64,000 bases of DNA from Polyangium jinanense (GCF_028435365.1 NZ_JAGTJJ010000026.1:62001-126000), one strand, 5' to 3'. Shown: positions 54,328-63,649, counted from the first letter of the stretch. The notes: a model not told the origin generated them from the sequence alone. Numbers and translations are program-made.

Positions 54328-55800
54328 CTACTTGAGGAGCGCCTCGACGAGATCGATCCGCATGCCGAACTTGTACGGTGAGGCCTTCACGACCTCCGTC
54401 TTCCGACCTGCGATCTTCTCCTCGCCCTCTTCGAGGTAGCCGCCCGAGTTCACCGCGATCACCTTGCCCTGGCCGCTCCAGATGGGGCTGCCGTTCGAGC
54501 CGCGTGTCGTCGCGGCGTCGTGCTGCACGAGCCAGGCGTCCTGGTATGCCGCGGGCCGGCCGGATGCGCCCGTGACGCGGCCGATGTGCGCGGCGAGGAA
54601 GGTCGCGGCGGGGTTCGTCGCGTCCATCAAGCGGCCGGGAAAGCCGATGAGGTACACGTCGTCGCCCGCGCCCGTCGCCGAAAGCTCTTGCTTCGTCGCG
54701 ATCTCCAGCACGACGGCCGAGCGGCCGCGGATGGTCACGACACCGACGTCGGGTGTGATGCTCTCCTGATCGGTCGGGCGATAGCCGGGATGCGTGCGCA
54801 TCTCGATCACGTCGAAGCGCGCCTGCCCGCGCCCCTCGTTCTCCAGCGCGACCACCGAGCCCTTCGCCTTCGCCTCCTGGATGCAGTGCGCGCTCGTCGC
54901 AAGCATCGAGGGCCTCACGGCGAACGCCGTGCAGAAGCCCTCGCCCTTCGAAGCGAGCATGAAGATGCCCTTCTTCGAGCGGTCGTAGAGGTTTCGGCCG
55001 AAGCTTGCGTTCGACGGGTGCAGGTTGCCGAGCCGCCCCTCGATCTCCTTGCGGCGCGGATCCTCGGGCGGCATCTGCGCGAGCTCCTCGCGCAGGCGCT
55101 GGATCTCGTCCTGCGAGCGCGTGCTCCAGAAGATGAGCCCGCCGAGCGCGAGCAGCGCGACGACGAGGAGCCCGCCGAGCGCGTACGCCGTTCTCCGCTG
55201 CGACGCCGTCGCCGCCGTGACCTTCTCCTCGACGATCGCGTTGAGCTCCGCCGTCCGCCCGAACTTCTGGCGCCCGCTCGCCGCGGCGACGGCCTGCGAG
55301 ATCATCATCGCGATCGTCCGTTGCCCGACGCGCGCGCCCGCGGGCGGCGCCGGCTGCACGGCCTGCGCGATCTGCACGCGCGGCGCCGCGGCGACGTGCG
55401 CCATCTCCGGCATCGGCTGCGGCATCGGCTGCGGCATCGGCTGCGGCATCGGCATGGCCGGCATCGGCGGCATCGGCGGCGGCGCAGCGGCGGGCACGAG
55501 CTCGATCCGGATCCGCGGCCCCTTCGCGCCGAAGCTCACCTCCGTCCCCGGCGCGAGCGGGTACCGCTGCTGGATCCGCTGCCCGTTGGCGTACGTTCCG
55601 TTGCGGCTGCCGAGATCCACGACGTACCAGGCGCCGCCCTCGCGACGCAGCTCCGCGTGATGCCCGCTCGCCTCGCGGTCGTGGTTCGCGTCGAAGACGA
55701 CGTCGTTGTCCGGCGAGCGACCGAGCCGCACGACGTCGCGTTCGAAGATCTGGAACGTCCCGGCTCTTTGCCCTGCGGTGTGCACGATCCGGAGGTTCAC
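54328..55800 (-). CDS. FHA-TM-trypsin-like protein with Asn at the nucleophile position
   Basis: The product is 490 aa. The N-terminal FHA domain (about 10-95) has RLGRSPDND, SGHH and SRNGTYANG. A Pro/Met-rich linker (QPMPQPMP repeats) leads to one transmembrane helix (about 208-228), then a V8/trypsin-like domain. His305 (TSAHCI) and Asp351 (TPDVGVV) are in place, but where the partner protease has GNSGSP this one has GSNGSP: Asn436 is at the nucleophile position and Ser435 is one residue early. It is thus possibly a pseudoprotease. Its GTG start overlaps the upstream protease stop by 4 bp. FHA inside and protease outside would link phospho-Thr signalling to the periplasm. Confidence 0.87.
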   Translation of the reverse strand: MNLRIVHTAGQRAGTFQIFERDVVRLGRSPDNDVVFDANHDREASGHHAELRREGGAWYVVDLGSRNGTYANGQRIQQRYPLAPGTEVSFGAKGPRIRIELVPAAAPPPMPPMPAMPMPQPMPQPMPQPMPEMAHVAAAPRVQIAQAVQPAPPAGARVGQRTIAMMISQAVAAASGRQKFGRTAELNAIVEEKVTAATASQRRTAYALGGLLVVALLALGGLIFWSTRSQDEIQRLREELAQMPPEDPRRKEIEGRLGNLHPSNASFGRNLYDRSKKGIFMLASKGEGFCTAFAVRPSMLATSAHCIQEAKAKGSVVALENEGRGQARFDVIEMRTHPGYRPTDQESITPDVGVVTIRGRSAVVLEIATKQELSATGAGDDVYLIGFPGRLMDATNPAATFLAAHIGRVTGASGRPAAYQDAWLVQHDAATTRGSNGSPIWSGQGKVIAVNSGGYLEEGEEKIAGRKTEVVKASPYKFGMRIDLVEALLK

Positions 55801-56825
55801 GGCGTGGGTACCCCGCGGACGAGATCGATCCGCATGCCGATGCGGTACGGAGAGGCTTGCACGATCGTCGTCTTCTGCCCGTCGATGGAGATGTTTTCCT
55901 CGTCGTCCACATGGGCCGCGTGAACGCCGATGACGTGGCCGTACTGGTTGAAGATGGGGCTACCGCTGTTGCCGCCGCGCGTGACCGCGTCGTGCAGGAT
56001 CACCGTGGCCTTGTCACCCGATGTGGCCTGCTCGTCGAAGCCCATCAGCCGGCCGAGGTGCCCACTCAGGAACGTCGCCGACGGGCTCACCGGATCCATC
56101 ACGCGCCCCGGAAATCCGAGCACGTACACGTCGTCGCCGGGCCCGAGCGCGCGGAGCTCCGTGTCGCTCGCCAGCGTGACGGCCACGGGCAGCGTCCCCT
56201 TCACGCGGAGCAGCGCCACGTCGGGCGTGTCCGCGCGCTTCGAGTTTGCGTTGTAGGTCGGGTGCGCGCGCTGCGCGACGACCTCGAGCTCGACCTTCCC
56301 GGCCGATTCGTTCTGCACGACGACGGGCTTTCCGCCGCGCGCTCCGCACGACGTGACGCAGTGGGCGTTCGTCACGAGCTGGGTCTTGTTGATCGCGAAC
56401 GCGCTGCAGCACCCGCTGATGCGGCGGTTCTGCGTGTACGCGAGCACGTAGAGCGCGCCCTTGTTCTGCTCGTAGATCTCTCGCCCCGTGAGCACCTTCG
56501 TCGGCAACGTGCCCACGGGCGCGGTCGCTGGACGCGCGTCGAGCCCCGCCTCGGCCGTCAGGATCGCCGCCGCGCGCTGCGATCGGTACACGACGAAGGC
56601 CGCCACCACGAGGGCGACCAGCGTCACGGCCACGCCGAATGCGAGCAGCGCGTTCAGCCGCGCGCCTCGCCGCGTCGCCTCGGCGACCTTCGCCTCGATG
56701 ATGCTTGTGCTCTTGTCGGGCCCGCTCGTGGCGCGCGCGACAGCGTTCTCGACGATGCGCTGCGCGGTCGCGACGTCCACACGACCGTCCGCGTCCATCG
56801 CCTCGCGCGGCACCTCGCTCGGCAT
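55797..56825 (-). CDS. Membrane-anchored V8/trypsin-like serine protease
   Basis: The product is 342 aa. A cytoplasmic N-terminus, one transmembrane helix (about 60-80), then a periplasmic trypsin-fold domain with His155 (TNAHCV), Asp202 (TPDVALL) and Ser287 (GNSGSP). The GNSGSP wording is that of V8/glutamyl-endopeptidase relatives. The C-terminus SPYRIGMRIDLVRGV is shared with the FHA-linked paralogue downstream, which it overlaps by 4 bp. It is the first gene of the protease-permease operon; a cluster of hairpins lies upstream. Confidence 0.88.
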   Translation of the reverse strand: MPSEVPREAMDADGRVDVATAQRIVENAVARATSGPDKSTSIIEAKVAEATRRGARLNALLAFGVAVTLVALVVAAFVVYRSQRAAAILTAEAGLDARPATAPVGTLPTKVLTGREIYEQNKGALYVLAYTQNRRISGCCSAFAINKTQLVTNAHCVTSCGARGGKPVVVQNESAGKVELEVVAQRAHPTYNANSKRADTPDVALLRVKGTLPVAVTLASDTELRALGPGDDVYVLGFPGRVMDPVSPSATFLSGHLGRLMGFDEQATSGDKATVILHDAVTRGGNSGSPIFNQYGHVIGVHAAHVDDEENISIDGQKTTIVQASPYRIGMRIDLVRGVPTP

Positions 56826-56867
56826 CCCGCGAGTATATTTTTGGTGGCCGGGCTTCGCCAGCCGAAC

Positions 56868-57003
56868 GCTAGAACATCGAGCGGTTGTAAACCGCTCGCT
56901 GTTCTAGCTCTTTTGTCCCGAGGGGGACGCCTCGCGTCCCCCTCTCGTCCGGGCAAAGCCCGGACGATTCACCCCCCGAGGGAAGCTCGCTTCGCGCGCT
57001 TCC
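56868..57003. repeat. Second cluster of four tandem short-loop hairpins
   Basis: Four consecutive inverted repeats in the 193-bp gap between the protease and PP2C genes: 56868-56908 (19 bp with one mismatch, loop GTA), 56921-56943 (10 bp, loop CTC), 56946-56966 (9 bp, loop AAA), 56981-57003 (10 bp with one mismatch, loop TTC). The third unit (TCCGGGCAAAGCCCGGACG) resembles a unit of the first cluster (CCAGGGCAAGCCCTGGACG). On plus, TCTTTTG follows the first unit. Confidence 0.82.
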
Positions 57004-57018
57004 GAGCACGTCGATGCT

Positions 57019-58296
57019 CTAGGGCTTGAGCAGGTAGTACCCGGCGATCGTGATACACGCGAGCGCACTCGCGATCATCATCACGATGAGCCACTGCGGC
57101 GCGCCGTCGGTCGGGATGTGGATGGGATCGTCCGAGCCGTGGGAACGCGGCCCGTACGAAGATGGACCCTCTCCGTCCTTCGAGGGCTCTTCCCGCCGCT
57201 CCGAGTCGCTCTCCCGGCGGTGCCCCTCGGACGAGGACGACGAGGGCAGCGGCGTGAGCGGCACCGAGATCTTCGGCTGATCGAGCTCCTTGACACGGCG
57301 GCTCGGATCGGGGGCGTTGAGCGAGCTCGGCGGCATCGGCTCGGGGAGCTGGTACTTGCGGTAGCGCAGCCCCGAGATGTCCTCCTCCGTCGGCTCGGGC
57401 AGCGCCTCGCCCTCGAACTTCGACACGACGACGGTGATGTTGTCGTGACCGCCCGCTTGATTCGCGCGATCGGTCAGGGTCTTACAGACCTCGAGCGGAT
57501 CATCGATCGTGCGCAGGACCTCGCGGATCTCCTCGTTGCGCACCATGCCCGAGAGACCGTCGGAGCAGAGCAGCAGCGTGTCGCCGCGCTTGAGCTCGAC
57601 GAACGTGAGGTCCACCTGCACGCTGTCCGAGGTGCCGAGCGCCTGCAGGATGATGTTGTTGTGCTCGAAGGTTTCGGCCTCCTCCTCGGTGAGCTGACCG
57701 GCCTCGATGAGCTGGTTGACGAGCGACTGATCCCGCGTGACCTGCACGAGCCTGTCGCCGCGAAGGATGTACGCGCGGCTGTCGCCGACCTGGCCGATGA
57801 AGAGGTGATCGTCGACGAGCGCCGCCACGGTGGACGTCGTGCCCATGCCGCGCCGGGTGCGATCGAGCTTCGCCTCGCTGAAGATGCGCAGGCCCGCGGA
57901 CTCGATCGAGTGCACGAGCCTCGCCGCGATCTCGTCGTGATCCTTCGGCGGCTCGCCCGAGATCATCTTTTGGAAGATGATGTCGACCGCGAGCTGACTC
58001 GCGACCTCGCCGGCGGCCGCGCCGCCCATGCCGTCGCAGACGCCGAGGAGCACGCCGCGCTCGCCGACGATCTGGTTCCGGTCGGTCTCCATCAAGCCGC
58101 GGCTCGCCTTCGTCAGGTCCGCGACGATGAAGTTGTCCTCGTTGTGCTCGCGTACCTGGCCCACGTCCGTGCGGCCGAACAAGCGAAGCTTGATCGGAGC
58201 GGACTTCTTCAGCTTCCGCTCGCCGGGTAGACCTTCGGCGCTGTCCGCGGGGCGGTTCGAGTCGGGCTGCGTCTCTCGGGAGGCTTGTTCGCTCAT
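57019..58296 (-). CDS. PP2C-type Ser/Thr protein phosphatase with C-terminal membrane anchor
   Basis: The product is 425 aa. The PP2C domain (about 38-285) has the metal-binding motifs RTDVGQVREHNEDNF, CDGMGGAAAGE, QVGDSRAYI, LCSDGLSG and GGHDNITVVV, all intact. A Ser/Pro-rich charged linker (about 310-395) leads to a C-terminal transmembrane helix (about 402-422). Such Stp-type enzymes reverse Hanks-kinase phosphorylation. It starts 7 bp after the FHA protein stop, so they are one unit. It may act on the partners of the FHA domains nearby. Confidence 0.94.
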   Translation of the reverse strand: MSEQASRETQPDSNRPADSAEGLPGERKLKKSAPIKLRLFGRTDVGQVREHNEDNFIVADLTKASRGLMETDRNQIVGERGVLLGVCDGMGGAAAGEVASQLAVDIIFQKMISGEPPKDHDEIAARLVHSIESAGLRIFSEAKLDRTRRGMGTTSTVAALVDDHLFIGQVGDSRAYILRGDRLVQVTRDQSLVNQLIEAGQLTEEEAETFEHNNIILQALGTSDSVQVDLTFVELKRGDTLLLCSDGLSGMVRNEEIREVLRTIDDPLEVCKTLTDRANQAGGHDNITVVVSKFEGEALPEPTEEDISGLRYRKYQLPEPMPPSSLNAPDPSRRVKELDQPKISVPLTPLPSSSSSEGHRRESDSERREEPSKDGEGPSSYGPRSHGSDDPIHIPTDGAPQWLIVMMIASALACITIAGYYLLKP

Positions 58297-58303
58297 GGGC
58301 TCA

Positions 58304-59959
58304 CTACGAGAGGTCCACCCGGAACAGGTGCTGGCCGATGCGTAGGTAGTCGCCGTTGTCGAGGGTGACGTCCGAGCGGATCGCGACGTAGGTGCCGTTC
58401 GAAGAGTCCAGATCCGTGATCGTGAACTCGCCGCTCATCGAGCTCCTACGAAGGACGGCGTGCCGTCTCGACAGGAACGGATCTGCCGTAAAAACGATGT
58501 CTCCCACCTCTCGCCCGATCACCGTTTCGTCCCGGAACAGATGGTACACGTCGCGGGTCACCCCCTCGACCGTCCGCTGACAGAGCCGTGCGCGTCGCGG
58601 GGTCGAGGGAGACCCGAACAACAGGGTCCCATGCTGGGTTGCATGCCCGAGCCCTCGCTCCGCGTCGTTCACGGTTTCGAACTGTAACACTTCGAGGCCC
58701 AGGAGGAGCAAGTCGCCGTCTTTCAGCGCGTGCGGTTCCCGGATGCGCCGGTAGACCCCGTTCGTGGAATGAAGATTCCGGAGGATCCAGTGACCACCCT
58801 GGGGCAGGAGGCGCGCATGCCGCGGGGAGACGTACAGATCGTCCGGCAGAAGGATGTCTCCCTCGGTCCGGCCCACGTCGACCTGGCGGTCCACGAGCGG
58901 AAACGACTTGCCTTCGCTGCCATCCTCCACGATCACGACGAGCCGGCCGGTCTGGACGCGACCACTCGGCGTCACCGAAGGCGAGGCCGGCGCGGGCGCC
59001 ACGAAGGTGGACACGAGCCGCTCGTCCCTGCGGCCCGCGGTCACGGGCTCGGTGAACGTGGGCTCGGCCTCCGCACGGGCGGCCTTCTCCCCCTCGTCGA
59101 GCGGCGCGCCGCAATACTTGCAGAAGCGCATGCCCTCCGCGGAATGACCGTGGCAGCGAGCACAACGGACGAGCCGCGGAGGGCCGGTCCGGGTCGTCGC
59201 AATGCCCACGACGGGCGCGCCGATGATCTTGTCGCCCGCATCGTCGGGGCTCGTGGCCGGCGCGCTCTCCGCGCTCGGCGCGACGACCGAACGGGGAAGC
59301 GTAGGCCGGGCCGCGGGGGCCTCCGTGATCGGCGTGGGCGCGGGAGGCTGCGTGGGAGCAGCCGCGGGCAGCGACGGAGACGGCTCCGGCGGCGCGGCCA
59401 CGGGCGCGGCGAAAAACTCGGGCTCGGGCTCGGACTCCGGCGCGCGACGTACGACGGCTGCTTCGCTCGAAGCGGTCGAGGCGGGACGCCCGAGCGACGC
59501 GCCGCACGTCACGCAGAAGCGATAGCCGGGCGGATTCGACGAGCGACAGCTCGGGCACGTCGTGATCGCCTCGGCGCCGAACGAGACGGTGAACTGAAGC
59601 GCGGGCGCTTCGGGCCTGGAGCGCGGCGCCGAGGGCTTCGGAGACGAAGCCGAGCCGCCGGACGTCGGGCTACCGGACGTCGGGCTGCCGGACGTCGGGC
59701 TGCCGGACGTCGGACTGCCGGATGTCGGACTGCCGGATGTCGGGTTCGCTGAGGGAGCGGGGTTCGAGGCGATCGCGGGGGCGGAGTTCGGCGTGTCGTC
59801 CGTGCTGCGGACCTCGGCGACGGCAGCGCGCTCGACGCGCTCGATGCCGTGGGGCGGCGTGGGCGGGACGCCGCGCCCCTGGGTCCGGAGGCGCCTGCCG
59901 CAATCCAGGCAAAACGTCAGGTTGCCCTCGTTATCACGACCGCAGACGTCGCAGATCAC
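58304..59959 (-). CDS. Protein with three zinc ribbons and two FHA domains
   Basis: From the GTG at 59959 the product is 551 aa beginning MICDVCG, a typical zinc-ribbon start; a TTG at 59995 would add 12 residues, and neither has a good ribosome site. Three zinc ribbons (CDVCG...CLDCG, CPSCR...CVTCG, CARCH...CKYCG) alternate with Pro/Ala-rich linkers; the first linker has six copies of PTSGS. Two FHA domains follow: the first with GRTEGD, SPRHARL and STNGVYRR, the second with GREVGD, SRRHAVL and SSNGTYVA. It has no membrane segment. The protein probably scaffolds phospho-Thr signalling together with the PP2C gene 7 bp downstream. Confidence 0.88.
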   Translation of the reverse strand: MICDVCGRDNEGNLTFCLDCGRRLRTQGRGVPPTPPHGIERVERAAVAEVRSTDDTPNSAPAIASNPAPSANPTSGSPTSGSPTSGSPTSGSPTSGSPTSGGSASSPKPSAPRSRPEAPALQFTVSFGAEAITTCPSCRSSNPPGYRFCVTCGASLGRPASTASSEAAVVRRAPESEPEPEFFAAPVAAPPEPSPSLPAAAPTQPPAPTPITEAPAARPTLPRSVVAPSAESAPATSPDDAGDKIIGAPVVGIATTRTGPPRLVRCARCHGHSAEGMRFCKYCGAPLDEGEKAARAEAEPTFTEPVTAGRRDERLVSTFVAPAPASPSVTPSGRVQTGRLVVIVEDGSEGKSFPLVDRQVDVGRTEGDILLPDDLYVSPRHARLLPQGGHWILRNLHSTNGVYRRIREPHALKDGDLLLLGLEVLQFETVNDAERGLGHATQHGTLLFGSPSTPRRARLCQRTVEGVTRDVYHLFRDETVIGREVGDIVFTADPFLSRRHAVLRRSSMSGEFTITDLDSSNGTYVAIRSDVTLDNGDYLRIGQHLFRVDLS

Positions 59960-60046
59960 AGCCGCGAGAGGACCGCGGAGGCGCTTTCGAGTCAAGTGCC
60001 CGAGCGCAAGCTCGACACGAAAACCGCGCCCCGCGGCCCGCTCGAG

Positions 60047-60730
60047 CTACCTGCGCCCGATCTCGCTGCGGAGCTCGAACTGGAATTCGGCCCCCAGAAA
60101 GTGCGCCACGCCCGTGGCACGGACTGCTCCCGCCGTATCGGTCCATCCAGCGATGAGCATCGGTCGATAGACCAGACCGAAGCCGAGGATCGCCACCCGG
60201 GAAAGCTCGATTTCGACGCCGAGGCCCCCGAAGAGCAGCCCGCCGCCCGTCTCGACGCCCCACTCGTTCCCGTATGCGAGCGCCCCGATCCCCCAGGAAG
60301 CGTAGGGCGCGGCGCGCGTCCCCAAGTCCGGCAGGTAGCGCATCTCGAAGCGGAGCTGCTGGAAGATCCCGAGCCGATAGAGATTGCTCGAGTCCATCTT
60401 CGCGAACTGGTAGGCGCCGCCGATGTACCAGGGCCCGGCGGATCGATATCCGCCGCGGATCGCGAGCCCCCCGGCTCCGCCCAGGATACACGGCGCGGCC
60501 TTTCCACCTTCGGGTGCGCAGACCGCGCCGGCGTCGAGGTTCGTCTCGGCCACGATCGCCACGCCGTACTGGAAGTACTCGACGTGGAGCGGCGGTGGAC
60601 GGACGCCCCCGAGGACGCGCAAAGGCTCGTTTGCCGGAGGCAGCGAGGCGCTCGGCTCACCACGCGCCGTTCCGGAGGCGGCGAGCAGAGAGGCGCAGAG
60701 GAGCAGACCGAAGGGCCGTTGCGCGCTCAC
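60047..60730 (-). CDS. Small outer-membrane beta-barrel-like protein
   Basis: The product is 227 aa with a GTG start and a signal peptide (about residues 1-24, ending ARG-E). The mature part has a Gly- and aromatic-rich alternating pattern (GGLAIRGGYRSAGPWYIGGAY and similar), as in eight-stranded barrels, and two Cys. I recognise no family. It is 51-87 bp upstream of the FHA protein start on the same strand. The role is unknown. Confidence 0.7.
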   Translation of the reverse strand: MSAQRPFGLLLCASLLAASGTARGEPSASLPPANEPLRVLGGVRPPPLHVEYFQYGVAIVAETNLDAGAVCAPEGGKAAPCILGGAGGLAIRGGYRSAGPWYIGGAYQFAKMDSSNLYRLGIFQQLRFEMRYLPDLGTRAAPYASWGIGALAYGNEWGVETGGGLLFGGLGVEIELSRVAILGFGLVYRPMLIAGWTDTAGAVRATGVAHFLGAEFQFELRSEIGRR

Positions 60731-61009
60731 CGGCGCTCACGCTACGCGCGTGCGCGGGAGCCCGCAACCCGCCGCGCGCGCCGGGGCGCCCGGCGGGGGC
60801 GGGACCTCTCGACCCCTACCCTTTCCGCTCCGGGCAAGGCCGAGGAAGGCGCGACCCGACGCGACGGGCGGGGGGCACCTGGTCATGCCGGACTCCGGGA
60901 CTCTCGCCTTGACGCGGCGCGCGCCTGCGCCAACGTCTCGGAAACCTTTTCGCCGATCATCGGCGCGCTTGACGTCGCCATGGTTGGTCGCCTAAACGGA
61001 GCCACGCTC
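60731..61009. other. Divergent intergenic region, 279 bp
   Basis: It lies between the small outer-membrane protein (minus) and the acidic protein (plus). Only short frames without ribosome sites are present. It should hold both promoters; no boxes can be placed with confidence. Confidence 0.5.
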
Positions 61010-61399
61010 ATGGAGATCCACCTCGACAAGCGTGCGGTTAAGCAGATCCGCCTCTCCGCTGCGGACGCGATCGACGAAGGCGATACGGAGGCCCTGCGCG
61101 AGGACGTCCTCGAGGCGTTCAGCGAGGAGCAGGTCGAAGAGATCGAGCGTCGGCTCGACAGCGGTGATTTCTTCGAATTCTTGACCGACGTCCTCGACGA
61201 GTGGAGCGGCGACGACGTCGACGAGCTCTTCGAGCTCCTCGAAACGCAGCTCGGCGAGATGGGCATCGATCTCAAGTACGAGCAGCGTGAAGAAGAGGAC
61301 GAGGAGGAGGTCGAGGACGACGACGTCGACGACGACGACGACGACCTCGACGACGACGAAGACGAGGAGCTCGAGGAAGAGGACGACGAGGAGGACTGA
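61010..61399 (+). CDS. Small acidic protein with Asp/Glu-rich tail
   Basis: The product is 129 aa from the ATG at 61010, which has ACGGAG 8 bp upstream; a start at 60980 (139 aa) has none. Residues 1-85 are helical and ordered-looking (MEIHLDKRAVKQIRLSAADA, FEFLTDVLDEW). Residues 90-129 are almost only Asp and Glu. There is no signal peptide. I recognise no family; a cytoplasmic protein that binds basic partners, such as a DNA-mimic or chaperone-type tail, is only a guess. It is convergent with the TPR lipoprotein gene, 9 bp apart. Confidence 0.75.
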   Translation: MEIHLDKRAVKQIRLSAADAIDEGDTEALREDVLEAFSEEQVEEIERRLDSGDFFEFLTDVLDEWSGDDVDELFELLETQLGEMGIDLKYEQREEEDEEEVEDDDVDDDDDDLDDDEDEELEEEDDEED

Positions 61400-61416
61400 C
61401 GCTCGCCGTCAGTTTT
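61396..61416 (+). terminator. Terminator formed over the stop codons of two convergent genes
   Basis: A 6-bp stem CTGACG / CGTCAG (61396-61401, 61407-61412) with a 5-nt loop, followed by TTTT. Both stop codons (plus 61397-61399, minus 61409-61411) lie in the stem, so one short hairpin serves the convergent end. Confidence 0.55.
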
Positions 61417-62530
61417 CCCCGGGATCCGCCGGCGCCTCGTCCTTCTGTCCGCTCGCCTCTCGCTCGATGTAGCCCGCGCACGGCTTTTCGTTCGGCGCGG
61501 GCCTGATCTCGTCGCAGACGAGGTGCGCGCAGCGCGCGTATCGCGAGTCGGAAAAGTCCTTGCGCAAGCGTTCGGCGAGGTCGCAAGCCTCGCCTGCGTC
61601 GCCGTCCTCGCGCGCGAGGCGTGCCTCGGCCCAGAGCGCGTCGTCGCGCAGGACGGACGTCGGATGATCGGCGTAGACCTTGTGCAGCTCGCGGCGCGCG
61701 GCGCGATGATCGTGCAGTCGATCGCGGTAGAGCTCCGCCACGCGCATCTGCGCCGGTGAATACCGCGGACGTTCGTAGCTGCCCGTGAGGTGCGAGGACT
61801 CGCGCACCGCGAGCAGCGTGCGCAGATGATCGATCGCCGCCTCGTAGCGCCCGAGCTTCTCTTCGATCAGCGACGCGTGCCAGAGCGCGTCGTCCGTCAG
61901 CGTCCCGAACGGGTACGGATGCGCTTGCGAGAGCGCGACGAGCGTATCGCGGGCCTCCGCGAGGCGCCCGAGCCGTTCGAGCGCGAGCGCCGTTTCGTAG
62001 TCGACGTTCTCTTCGAGGTCCGTGTTCCGGAGGATCCGCGCCGGGCCTTTTGCCCACGCGAGCACCGCCTCGTCGCCGCCGCGCTCGCGCTCGTGCTCCA
62101 CGAGTCGCTTCACCGCTCTCCGTGCGAGGCCGTTCTTCGTGTGCTTCGCCGTCGCGTCGAAGAGCATCGCGTATCCGCGCTCCGCGTCGCCGTGCTCGAT
62201 CTCGAGATCGGCGAGCTCGAAGGCGGCGCGGCCTGCGCGTGGCCCATCCGGTGAAGTCTCGGCGAGCTTCTGGAGCGCGACCTTCGCCTCGGCGTGCGCG
62301 CCGCGCCGCTCGTGCATGCGCGCCACGAGGAAGAGAGCCTCGTCGCGATCCTTCACGCGCTCGGCGACACGCGCGGCTTCCTCGTAGCTCTTCGCGGCGT
62401 CCTCGTAGCGCCCCGCGTGATGCGCCCTCTGCCCTGCGGCGAACGAGCGCTCGTACGCGTCGCCGAGGCTCGGCCCGCACCCCACGAGCCACCACGCGAG
62501 GACAAACCCGAAGGCGCGCCGCGCGCTCAC
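61409..62530 (-). CDS. TPR lipoprotein
   Basis: The product is 373 aa. A GTG start (62530) gives a lipoprotein signal ending WWLVGC (Cys18). The rest is built from helical repeats with TPR patterns ([55 protein letters not shown]). The C-terminus is charged and has two Cys. The start overlaps the stop of threonine aldolase by 4 bp (GTGA), although the functions do not obviously match. It is probably an envelope scaffold or assembly lipoprotein. No enzyme motif is seen. Confidence 0.85.
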   Translation of the reverse strand: MSARRAFGFVLAWWLVGCGPSLGDAYERSFAAGQRAHHAGRYEDAAKSYEEAARVAERVKDRDEALFLVARMHERRGAHAEAKVALQKLAETSPDGPRAGRAAFELADLEIEHGDAERGYAMLFDATAKHTKNGLARRAVKRLVEHERERGGDEAVLAWAKGPARILRNTDLEENVDYETALALERLGRLAEARDTLVALSQAHPYPFGTLTDDALWHASLIEEKLGRYEAAIDHLRTLLAVRESSHLTGSYERPRYSPAQMRVAELYRDRLHDHRAARRELHKVYADHPTSVLRDDALWAEARLAREDGDAGEACDLAERLRKDFSDSRYARCAHLVCDEIRPAPNEKPCAGYIEREASGQKDEAPADPGEN

Positions 62531-63564
62531 GTCGGCGTCGCCTTTCGCGTGACGACCTCGCGCGTTGCATCCGCGAGCGCAGCGGCGGCCTCGGAGACAC
62601 GCGCGGCCGGCAGATCGAGGTGCGTCACCACGCGCACGCGCCGCGCGCCCGATGCGCCGACGAGCACACCACGCGCGCGCGCAGCCGCCACGAGCTCGTC
62701 GGCCGCCACGGGCAGATCGATCTGCACGATGTTCGTCTCCACCTCGCGCACGGACGCCCCGGACACCTCGCGGATCGCAGCGCCGATCACGCGTGCAGCG
62801 GCATGATCCTCCGCGAGCCGCGCGCGGTGATGTTCGAGCGCGTAAAGCGCGCCCGCGGCGAGCACACCGGCCTGCCGCATGCCGCCGCCGAGCATCTTCC
62901 GGAACCTACGCGCGCGTACGATCGTCTGCGCGTCGCCGCAGAGCGCCGATCCCACCGGCGCGCCGAGACCTTTTGAGAAGCAAACACTCACCGTGTCGAA
63001 CGGTGCACACAGCTCCGCGACCGAGAGCCCCGACGTGACCGACGCGTTCCACACGCGCGCCCCGTCGAGGTGCATCGCGAGCCCGTGTGCCCGCGCGACC
63101 TCCGCGATCGCGAGCACGTCGTGTTGCGGAAACACCCGACCGCCTGCTCGGTTGTGCGTGTTCTCCAGCGCGACCACGCGCGGCCGCGGGTGGTAGTCGT
63201 ACGGCGGCTTGATGACCTCTTTCAGCTCGTCCGGCTTGAACAGACCGCCGCGCCCGGCGATCTCGAACTGCACACCGGACCAAGCCGCGCCTGCACCCGA
63301 CTCGTAGAACGCGCAGTGCGCGCCTTCGCCGATGATCACCTCGTCGCCGCGCTGCGTGTGGCAGAGCAGGGCGATCTGATTGCTCATCGTCCCGCTCGGC
63401 ACGAACAGCGCCGCCGCCTTGCCGGTGATCTCGGCCGTGTACGTCTCGAGGCGCGCGATCGTCGGGTCTTCCCCGTACACGTCGTCGCCCACCTCGGCCC
63501 GGGCCATGGCCTCCCGCATCGCGGCCGTGGGCCGCGTCACGGTATCCGAGCGCAGATCGATCAT
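62527..63564 (-). CDS. ltaE: Low-specificity L-threonine aldolase
   Basis: The product is 345 aa, usual for the family. It splits L-threonine and L-allo-threonine to glycine and acetaldehyde using PLP. Visible are the N-terminal [41 protein letters not shown] and the PLP Lys198 in [14 protein letters not shown]. The start has a conserved N-terminus. The TPR lipoprotein follows with a 4-bp overlap. It is one of the few metabolic genes in this part of the window. Confidence 0.95.
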   Translation of the reverse strand: MIDLRSDTVTRPTAAMREAMARAEVGDDVYGEDPTIARLETYTAEITGKAAALFVPSGTMSNQIALLCHTQRGDEVIIGEGAHCAFYESGAGAAWSGVQFEIAGRGGLFKPDELKEVIKPPYDYHPRPRVVALENTHNRAGGRVFPQHDVLAIAEVARAHGLAMHLDGARVWNASVTSGLSVAELCAPFDTVSVCFSKGLGAPVGSALCGDAQTIVRARRFRKMLGGGMRQAGVLAAGALYALEHHRARLAEDHAAARVIGAAIREVSGASVREVETNIVQIDLPVAADELVAAARARGVLVGASGARRVRVVTHLDLPAARVSEAAAALADATREVVTRKATPT

Positions 63565-63649
63565 GCCCCTACTTCACCCGGAATAGCGCGCATGGCAACG
63601 CCTTGTTCGTGGGCGGCAGCGCGTTACGGGCAGACGCCGCGCAAGCGAA

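Noticed and set aside
59660..59755. Short tandem 15-bp repeat
   Set aside because: It codes six PTSGS units in the FHA protein linker; not a separate element.
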